A stretch of DNA of 64,000 bases from Marivirga harenae (GTDB lineage Bacteria > Bacteroidota > Bacteroidia > Cytophagales > Cyclobacteriaceae). Positions 57,716-64,000 of the stretch are shown here, in pieces; the first letter of the stretch is position 1, and each line of letters begins with the position of its first letter. Location of the stretch: NCBI RefSeq assembly GCF_030534335.1, contig NZ_CP130565.1:4175501-4239500 (forward strand), given 5' to 3'. The notes below the pieces were generated by a model. That model did not search any database, was not told the origin of the DNA, and worked only from the letters and a program-made list of their open reading frames with translations. Position numbers and translations under genes: made by a program.

Positions 57716-59689
57716 ATGATGAAAATCAACAATCCAATATTACTAAGCATTTCCATTTTCCTTATATCTGCCATTTGGTCAAATGTTGTGGGGCAAAACA
57801 TCCAAGCCTACGACAGCACTTACAAGATTGACGGTAAAATCTATTTGGCAAGCTACGAATATTACGTAAATGATGGAGACACCATTTATGATGGAAAATT
57901 CGAACTTTCTCAACAATTTGAAAATCAGGAAGATATTTATGAATACTTAGCTGTTGCGGGTAGTTTCATTGAAAACCGAGCGGACGAAGACTGGAAATTA
58001 ACTAAAGGCTCCTTTGAGACTACGGGCGATGGTTATTATAAAGACTACACCTACTCCTATGATGTCAATGGTCATGAATTTATGGCTATCGGCAAGTTTC
58101 TAGCTGGGAAGAAAACAGGTGTCTGGAAGCTTTATGATTGGGAAATCCGAGATTCTAAAATTATGGATACCACCTTAATTGCTAATATCAATTTTGAAGA
58201 GGATAAAGCAAAAGGGTTTTTCAGTTTACGTATTCAAAACGATATTTTAGAGGGGCAACTTGGAGAGAAAGAATTAACGCAGGATGTTTGGGCATTCTAT
58301 AGAGTAATTGAAGGAGATAGGATTTTATTAAAAGAATGGGTGTTTGAAGGAAATACTTTATCGTTTATGCGACTATACCGTAGCGATTCAGTTCAGGAAA
58401 TTAATATTGAATTCCCCTACAGCGCAGAACTATCTGAAGAAATTATCCCCTTAGATGATGAGTTTTTAGAGATTATCGAACTCAAAGCCAAAATTTTTAA
58501 TGAGGAATTACTGGCAAAATATCAAAATGAAGATAAAATTAGTGAGCTGTATTTTACATTAACTGATAACTTTGATTTAGTCGATAAAACCTTCTCGCCT
58601 ATAACCAAAACAGGAATCCACCCTAATATCATGACCAAATTAATGTCTTCTCCTTTAAATGAGAATGAGCAACAAAATTTGGAAAATATTCGAAAGAATA
58701 ACGTGAACAATCAAACTAAAATAAATAAAATTTTAAGTAATCCACAGCTTAATATCTCAAGTATTTCATCAATTAAGCTTGCTCAGTTAAAAAATGTTCT
58801 CCAGAAAATTAACCAACATTTTATTTTACCCACTTCCGACATTATTACTTTATATGAAAATCAAAAACTAAGATTCTTCAATAGAGATCAACTAATAAAC
58901 CACAAAATAAAACTAAATAGCAACTCTTCAATTAATAGTGTTTTCAAAAAAGATACGCTCTCTAACGATTATAAATTTATAAATGATTTAAGCTTTTTAT
59001 CGAATGAAAAGAGAAGTAACTTATCTAAATTATCAAGTTTAGCAACGGTCTTAGAGAAGGAAATTGAGTATCTGGAAGAGAATATTCAAGAGTATCTAAG
59101 TGAAGTGCAGCAGGAAGAAAAATTAGTAGAATTAGAGGAAGCACTTTTGTCTAAATATGAGGAGACTAAATATTTAGCTGATTCACTAATAACAGGTGAG
59201 CATGATAATTTTGCTGGAATAGATGTGGCAGATGCCATTATTGATTTTGTTGATGCAGAACTTGCTGTTTATTCCAACTTGCCAACACCAGAAGATAAAA
59301 TCAAAGCTATAGAAGTATTGATCAATTGTTTTATCCAGACAGAAGACTTGATTTATACCATCCACAATGCTCCGGAAAGCATTTATAAGATTAATGATGC
59401 TTATACCAAAGAAGTCTTTAATCCTTATACTTTCACAAACATGGAGGAAAAAGCAAAGCCTCCAATTTATAAAGCATTTAATAGGATGTTACTGCCAGGA
59501 ATTTTTCAAAACATGGAAAAACTAAATTGCAATAACATGAGCGCTTTTCAAGCAAATTTCAAGATACTGTATGAAGCAATGATTAAAGTATTAAATGAGG
59601 ACAACACCAATAGGATGGAAAGGAAAGTGAAGCGTGCAAAAACTGCCGAAAAAGCAGCAGAAATCTTAAATATGGAATTAAGCTTTTAA
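57716..59689 (+). CDS. Large secreted protein of unknown function
   Basis: A 657-residue exported protein, signal peptide about 1-27 (VVGQ). The N-terminal about 200 residues are beta-rich. They contain a MORN-variant-like segment, FLAGKKTGVWKLYDWE, as found in YwqK-type proteins. From about 250 onward it is mostly helical, with a strong coiled coil near 440-490 (EKEIEYLEENIQEYL...). It has one cysteine in NCFIQTED and one in KLNCNN. No family is recognised. It heads a tight three-gene cluster with a DUF2490 barrel (4-nt gap) and a MORN protein (6-nt gap). Confidence 0.7.
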   Translation: MMKINNPILLSISIFLISAIWSNVVGQNIQAYDSTYKIDGKIYLASYEYYVNDGDTIYDGKFELSQQFENQEDIYEYLAVAGSFIENRADEDWKLTKGSFETTGDGYYKDYTYSYDVNGHEFMAIGKFLAGKKTGVWKLYDWEIRDSKIMDTTLIANINFEEDKAKGFFSLRIQNDILEGQLGEKELTQDVWAFYRVIEGDRILLKEWVFEGNTLSFMRLYRSDSVQEINIEFPYSAELSEEIIPLDDEFLEIIELKAKIFNEELLAKYQNEDKISELYFTLTDNFDLVDKTFSPITKTGIHPNIMTKLMSSPLNENEQQNLENIRKNNVNNQTKINKILSNPQLNISSISSIKLAQLKNVLQKINQHFILPTSDIITLYENQKLRFFNRDQLINHKIKLNSNSSINSVFKKDTLSNDYKFINDLSFLSNEKRSNLSKLSSLATVLEKEIEYLEENIQEYLSEVQQEEKLVELEEALLSKYEETKYLADSLITGEHDNFAGIDVADAIIDFVDAELAVYSNLPTPEDKIKAIEVLINCFIQTEDLIYTIHNAPESIYKINDAYTKEVFNPYTFTNMEEKAKPPIYKAFNRMLLPGIFQNMEKLNCNNMSAFQANFKILYEAMIKVLNEDNTNRMERKVKRAKTAEKAAEILNMELSF

Positions 59690-59693
59690 TGGC

Positions 59694-60491
59694 ATGAGAA
59701 AATTATTTTTAATCATATTTCTAAGTTCTTGCTTTCATATTAATGCCCAAGAACTAGAGCCTGAATTTGAAGCCATGGGAACAAATCTATGGCTTAGTTC
59801 CTACAACAAATTTAGGATCGGTGATAAATTGTATTGGGCAGGTGAAATGCATTACAGAAGAATAGGCAGTTCGACCACTCCCTATGTGGATAGAATGGCT
59901 CAAATTTATAATAGACACGGACTCAACTACGTAGTATCTCCCAATTTCAATTTTACTGTGGGGGGAGTATTTCGATTAAATTTTACACCGCAACCAAGCA
60001 ATCCTGAGTATGATCCATTGTACGTAGAGCCGCGGATTTGGCACCAGTATTTGTTTGTTTTGCCCTTTCCTAGGTTTATGTTATATAATAGAATTAGAAT
60101 TGAGCATAGATGGAAAAGAGGAAGCAGAACAACGCAAGATGAATTCAAATTCGGAAATCGCTGGCGTTATAATTTTTACATGAAAATACCAATAAATAAT
60201 GACCAACTAAAACCTGGTACTTTTTACGTCTCTCCTAGCATGGAACTTATTATGCAAAGCGGTAAAAATGTAGTGGGGAGTTTCGTGGAAGATTTAAGAC
60301 TCTACGGAAATGTTGGTTATATTGCAAGCCCTCGAGTATCTAGTTCTTTAGGATTAATGTACACTACTGGTCAAAACTTGAATGATCCTACGCTTTATAG
60401 AAGAAGACTAATTGTTAGATTAAGCACCTATATTTCTTTAGATTTCAGAAAAGAAGAACAACAAATTCCGACTATAAAACTTTCAGATTAA
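59694..60491 (+). CDS. DUF2490 outer-membrane barrel protein
   Basis: A 265-residue protein with a signal peptide (about 1-18) and alternating beta strands typical of DUF2490 outer-membrane proteins. Segments NLWLSSYNKFRIGDKLYWAGE (first and second strand), RIRIEHRW and FGNRWRYNFYMKIPI are visible, and the C-terminal strand is YISLDFRK followed by a short tail. Function of the family is unknown; a small barrel or pore is likely. It is the middle gene of a three-gene cluster. Confidence 0.8.
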   Translation: MRKLFLIIFLSSCFHINAQELEPEFEAMGTNLWLSSYNKFRIGDKLYWAGEMHYRRIGSSTTPYVDRMAQIYNRHGLNYVVSPNFNFTVGGVFRLNFTPQPSNPEYDPLYVEPRIWHQYLFVLPFPRFMLYNRIRIEHRWKRGSRTTQDEFKFGNRWRYNFYMKIPINNDQLKPGTFYVSPSMELIMQSGKNVVGSFVEDLRLYGNVGYIASPRVSSSLGLMYTTGQNLNDPTLYRRRLIVRLSTYISLDFRKEEQQIPTIKLSD

Positions 60492-60497
60492 TCGATC

Positions 60498-61367
60498 ATG
60501 GAAAAAGTGAAAAAAATAGCGCTAATCGCATTACCCATAATCATTATCGGGTGTTTAGTGGCAATCTTCTTTATCAGCAAAAGAAAAAATCATTTTCAGA
60601 GGCAAACACAAGCGAAGGAAGAACAGCTAGAAAACCTGCAAAAACAAAATGAGTTGTACAGGCAGAAATCCATGGCTGACGAGCTTTTCATCGCAGGTGA
60701 ATATCAGGAAGCACTGCAAATCTACTTGCAGATAGAAGACTCAATTCAGGATAATAGCTTTATGAAGAGTCGTAAAGCAACTATTGCCAAATTCAATTCT
60801 TTGCGTTCTGAATTGGACAGTACTCAAAATATGAGTAGCTCTCAATTAGTTAGTATGGAACGTGAAATGGATAAGAGAGTAAGCGAAGTAGAAAAAGAAT
60901 ATGAAGAAAAGATAGCTAACCTAAAAAGTAAATATAATCAGGAAGTAAAGTCTTTAAATGTCACAATTGACCAAAAAGAAAGACAAATTCAAAATAAGGC
61001 AGAACTGGGTCGTTTAACCTTCTATAATGCAAATGGGACCAAAATAGCCTACTTTGGCGAAATGAAATTTGGAAAGGCAAATGGTGAAGGAGTAGGTCAC
61101 TATAGTTCTAATAGCGTATATGATGGTGATTGGAAAAATAACATGAAACATGGTAAAGGGACGTATAAATGGGTAGATGGCCACAAATATGTAGGTGAGT
61201 ATCTGAATGACAAAAGAGAAGGAGAAGGCACCTACTTCTGGAATACAGGTGAAAAATACCAAGGTGATTGGAAAAATGACAAAAGATATGGTCAAGGAAC
61301 ACTTTATGACAAAGACGGTAACGTAAAGCTAGAGGGTGAATGGAAAAACGATCAGTTCGTGCAGTAA
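60498..61367 (+). CDS. Membrane-anchored coiled-coil MORN-repeat protein
   Basis: A 289-residue protein. The N-terminal transmembrane helix is about 6-26, and coiled-coil helices lie at about 33-60 and 110-165. A C-terminal block of about four MORN repeats (about 195-289) has the pattern YDGDWKNNMKHGKGTY and YQGDWKNDKRYGQGTL. MORN repeats bind lipids or proteins and often organise membrane assemblies. The topology (anchor, rod, repeat domain) suggests a scaffold spanning the periplasm. It ends the cluster with the secreted and DUF2490 proteins. Confidence 0.8.
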   Translation: MEKVKKIALIALPIIIIGCLVAIFFISKRKNHFQRQTQAKEEQLENLQKQNELYRQKSMADELFIAGEYQEALQIYLQIEDSIQDNSFMKSRKATIAKFNSLRSELDSTQNMSSSQLVSMEREMDKRVSEVEKEYEEKIANLKSKYNQEVKSLNVTIDQKERQIQNKAELGRLTFYNANGTKIAYFGEMKFGKANGEGVGHYSSNSVYDGDWKNNMKHGKGTYKWVDGHKYVGEYLNDKREGEGTYFWNTGEKYQGDWKNDKRYGQGTLYDKDGNVKLEGEWKNDQFVQ

Positions 61368-61398
61368 AGCAGAATAAATATCAATTCGTAGTTATTAA

Positions 61399-62037
61399 TT
61401 AATCATCTGCTGTGATCATATTCAATACTTTATCCATTTTCAATTTGGCATATAGTTGAAGTACCATGGAATAAGGAAGATCTCCACTTTCCGAAAATAT
61501 GTTATTATAAGATTGTAGGGGAACAAAACTATAATTAAATCTTCCTCCCAGTGTGAAATCATCATTTAAATCATATTCCAATCCAAATAAAGTGGCATAA
61601 TCCATAGCACTAACTTCCCCATATAAGCTCATATTTCGGTCTAGTCCATCTTCAAAGTATTTATAATTACCTCCTACAAAAACTGATGGTTGAATACCTA
61701 AATTAATGGTGAACTTTTCACCTACAATAATTCCAAACATCAAAGCAAAATCGAAGTAATACAAATTGATATTATTATGATTTTGCTTATCCCAATTCCA
61801 AGAGCCTTTTTGAGTAAACAATGCTTCCATTTGCACAAAAAGTCTTTCAGTAGCACCAAATTTTTTAAAGGCACCGACTTGCAAACCAGGTCTTAAACTT
61901 GTATTTCCTTGTCCGTTTATTGTAGAAATCACCACCCCCCCTTTAAGCCCATAGTCTTGAGCAAATATTTCACATGGGCTAAAAATAAGCCAAAAGGAAA
62001 GCAATGAAACAAATGTTAAAACTCCTTTCATCATCAT
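61399..62037 (-). CDS. PorT-like outer-membrane beta-barrel protein
   Basis: A 212-residue exported barrel protein. The signal peptide is about 1-26 (EIFAQ). The family pattern YGLKGGVVISTINGQG at the mature start, LRPGLQVGAF, and regular amphipathic strands fit the porin-family/PorT-like eight-stranded barrels that are abundant in Bacteroidota. A specific function is unknown; only one subfamily member, PorT, is part of the T9SS. It converges with the MORN gene, 31 nt apart. Confidence 0.8.
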   Translation of the reverse strand: MMMKGVLTFVSLLSFWLIFSPCEIFAQDYGLKGGVVISTINGQGNTSLRPGLQVGAFKKFGATERLFVQMEALFTQKGSWNWDKQNHNNINLYYFDFALMFGIIVGEKFTINLGIQPSVFVGGNYKYFEDGLDRNMSLYGEVSAMDYATLFGLEYDLNDDFTLGGRFNYSFVPLQSYNNIFSESGDLPYSMVLQLYAKLKMDKVLNMITADD

Positions 62038-62082
62038 AAAAAAATCTAATAGGTATATTCAAGTCTGAACTCAATGTAGGTG

Positions 62083-62090
62083 CAAATCTA
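62083..62090 (-). promoter_or_regulatory. -7 promoter box of the PorT-like gene
   Basis: TAGATTTG on the minus strand matches TAnnTTTG, 45 nt upstream of the start codon. The nearest TTG has short 15-nt spacing. Confidence 0.35.
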
Positions 62091-62293
62091 TCAATTATTA
62101 TTGAGCAAATCTTTCTTCCATTTCCAATAATTGTGCGAAAACTGAAAATTATAGCAGTATAAATCTGTTAATTTTTCAGCACATCTTTCACAATACCCCT
62201 TTTCTCTGCCAAGCTGACAGCAAATTAATAAGAATATTTAAATGGAATAAGAATTGACACGTTGGAAGTAGTTAAATCAAAACAGTAAACAAA

Positions 62294-64000
62294 ATGCAAG
62301 AAAAAGGTAGTATTTCGATCCATTCGGAAAATATTTTTCCAATAATTAAGAAGTTTTTGTACTCGGACCATGAAGTATTTCTTCGCGAATTGGTATCCAA
62401 TGCAGTAGACGCCACCCAAAAAATCAAGAGCCTCGGTACACTTGGTGAGTATGATGGTGATTTAGGAGACTTAAGCATCGAAATAAAAATAGATAAAAAG
62501 AAAAAAACTTTACATGTCATCGATAAGGGTATCGGAATGACAGGTGAAGAAATCAAAAAATATATTAACCAAATTGCCTTTTCCGGTGCTACTGAATTCG
62601 TTGAGAAATACAAAGAAAAAGGCGAAGGATCAGGCATCATCGGCCACTTTGGTTTAGGATTTTATTCAGCTTTCATGGTAGCTGATAAGGTAGAGATTAA
62701 TTCTCTTTCCAGAGAAAAAGATGCTACTCCTGCAAATTGGGTTTGTGATGGAAGTACTGAATTTGAGCTTAATGCAGGCAAAAAGAAAGAAAGAGGTACT
62801 GAGATCATCTTGCATATCAACAAAGATTCAGAGGAATTTCTAGAAGAACATAGAGTCAATGAAATATTGACCAAGTACTGTAAGTTCCTACCTGTACCTA
62901 TCATTTTTGGTGAAACTGAAGAAACCATTAAAGAAGGTGAAGGAGATGATGCCAAAGAGAAAAAAGTTAATGTCCCAAAGGTAATCAACAATACAACTCC
63001 ACTCTGGACAAAAGCTCCTAATGACTTGACGGACCAAGAATATAAGGATTTCTACAAAGAGCTTTATCCATTCAGTGAAGATCCATTATTCTGGATTCAC
63101 CTAAATGTGGATTATCCTTTTAATTTGACAGGGATTCTGTACTTCCCAAAAATCAAAAATGATTTTGACATTCAGAAGAACAAGATTCAGCTGTACTCTC
63201 GTCAGGTATTTATCACTGATGAGGTTAAAGATGTTGTGCCAGAATTCCTGATGTTAATGCATGGAGTAATCGACTCTCCAGATATTCCATTGAACGTTTC
63301 AAGAAGTTATTTGCAAGCTGACAGTAATGTGAAGAAAATTAACAATCACATCACCAAGAAAGTAGCAGATAAACTGGCGGAATTATATAAAAATGATAGA
63401 AAATCATTTGAAGAGAAATGGGAAAGCATAGGCCTTTTCGTGAAGTACGGAATGATGAGTGATGATAAATTCTACGACAAGGCTAAGAAATTCTGTTTAC
63501 TCCAAAGCATAGAGCAGAACAAATATTTCACTTTAGATGAGTATAAAGAAAGCGTTGCTGGAAATCAGACAGATAAAGATGGGAATGTAACCATTCTATA
63601 TGCCACCAATCCAGATAAGCAAGATGCTTACATCACATCCGCACAGAAAAAAGGCTATGATGTGGTGTTACTGGACAGCCCTATAGACAGTCATTTTATC
63701 AATCAGCTTGAGCAAAAATTGGAAAAAACCAACATGAAGCGAGTGGATGCCGATATAGTCGATAAATTGATTGATAAAGACGAAAAAGCAGAAAGTGTAC
63801 TTTCAGATGATGAAAAGGAAAAGCTGAAAAAAGTATTTGAAGAAGCTATTAACAATTCGTCTATGACAGTTGCGGTGGAAGCCTTATCTCCTGACGAATT
63901 GCCTGTTTCTCTAACTATGCCCGAATTTATGCGCAGAATGAAAGATATGCAGCAAACAGGCGGGGGAATGCCGTTCATGGGCGGAATGCCGGATCAGTAC
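62294..64000 (+). CDS. htpG: Molecular chaperone HtpG (Hsp90), 3' end outside window
   Basis: The 5' 569 codons of bacterial Hsp90. The ATPase domain (about 1-230) contains LRELVSNAVDA (Bergerat fold, catalytic Glu34 and Asn38), DKGIGMT and GHFGLGFYSAF. The middle domain is about 250-460, and the C-terminal dimerisation domain is partly present. The frame is open to the last base and the family length is about 605-640, so some 40-70 codons are missing. The final sequence is rich in Gly-Met (GGGMPFMGGMPDQY). ATG 62294 gives the normal N-terminus. The 256-nt upstream region separates it from the divergent PorT-like gene. Confidence 0.95.
   Translation, partial: MQEKGSISIHSENIFPIIKKFLYSDHEVFLRELVSNAVDATQKIKSLGTLGEYDGDLGDLSIEIKIDKKKKTLHVIDKGIGMTGEEIKKYINQIAFSGATEFVEKYKEKGEGSGIIGHFGLGFYSAFMVADKVEINSLSREKDATPANWVCDGSTEFELNAGKKKERGTEIILHINKDSEEFLEEHRVNEILTKYCKFLPVPIIFGETEETIKEGEGDDAKEKKVNVPKVINNTTPLWTKAPNDLTDQEYKDFYKELYPFSEDPLFWIHLNVDYPFNLTGILYFPKIKNDFDIQKNKIQLYSRQVFITDEVKDVVPEFLMLMHGVIDSPDIPLNVSRSYLQADSNVKKINNHITKKVADKLAELYKNDRKSFEEKWESIGLFVKYGMMSDDKFYDKAKKFCLLQSIEQNKYFTLDEYKESVAGNQTDKDGNVTILYATNPDKQDAYITSAQKKGYDVVLLDSPIDSHFINQLEQKLEKTNMKRVDADIVDKLIDKDEKAESVLSDDEKEKLKKVFEEAINNSSMTVAVEALSPDELPVSLTMPEFMRRMKDMQQTGGGMPFMGGMPDQY

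Overview
The window is AT-rich, gene-dense chromosomal DNA from a Bacteroidota bacterium, most likely a marine Cytophagales member of the Marivirga/Flammeovirgaceae type. The lineage call rests on several signs: promoters of the TAnnTTTG (-7) type with TTG near -33, few clear Shine-Dalgarno sequences, a type IX secretion (T9SS) sorting domain, and families largely confined to this phylum (DUF5686 with a carboxypeptidase-like domain, DUF4293, DUF2490, PorT-like barrels). The species assignment is inference. I see no rRNA, CRISPR array, prophage or intact insertion sequence. It reads as core genome with a few unusual regulatory and secreted-protein loci.

Layout. 0-10 kb: GH13 amylase lipoprotein, ferredoxin, FUSC-type membrane protein, YdeI, OsmC and DUF1456 proteins, sucD, a 47-residue DUF2256 gene, nnr, a small T9SS-tagged protein and a lysoplasmalogenase. 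10.5-14.5 kb: a methionine locus with a SAM-I-like riboswitch, a short leader ORF ending in a Met/Cys cluster, then overlapping metY-metX-hom. 14.5-19.1 kb: rimK, then the protein-quality cluster tig-clpP-clpX and tRNA-Leu(UAG). 19.2-23.7 kb: rsh, a Fur-family regulator, a STAS protein and purA. 23.7-34.2 kb: two secreted unknowns, an exonuclease with a MarR regulator, menF with a MenI-like thioesterase, a histidine phosphatase, a hairpin-rich gene-free stretch (29.0-29.5 kb), a short-chain fatty acid transporter, a LuxC-like reductase, OsmC, KdsC-like phosphatase and a divergent AroE-like dehydrogenase. 34.2-42.6 kb: an ATP-grasp ligase paired with that dehydrogenase, a DUF5686 protein, an ECF sigma/anti-sigma/secreted-protein operon and class III fructose bisphosphatase.

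42.7-57 kb: sulfur and redox genes: a metallo-beta-lactamase/rhodanese protein, TauE/SafE exporter, TlpA thioredoxin, YjjX, a lipoprotein-type KatG, methyltransferase-cydA-cydB, and two single-domain rhodaneses with a Cys-tailed membrane protein. After these come PaiB, GNAT and an XRE/DUF2975 pair. 57-64 kb: DUF4293, a three-gene envelope cluster of unknown function (secreted protein, DUF2490 barrel, MORN protein), a PorT-like barrel and the 5' part of htpG, cut by the window end.

Two regulatory systems look most worth follow-up. At 10.5 kb the closing helix of a SAM-sensing aptamer ends on the base before the start codon of a leader peptide that ends Met-Arg-Met-Cys-Met-Cys-Cys-Ser-Cys, ahead of the methionine genes. 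This suggests SAM sensing stacked on Met/Cys sensing. At 44.4, 45.4 and 54.5 kb the same palindrome GTAAC-N4-GTTAC, which has the geometry of an Fnr-type box, lies 45-60 nt upstream of the MBL-rhodanese, TauE and rhodanese-cluster genes and nowhere else that I found. It marks a probable (per)sulfide or sulfur-stress regulon under a Crp/Fnr-like regulator encoded outside the window.
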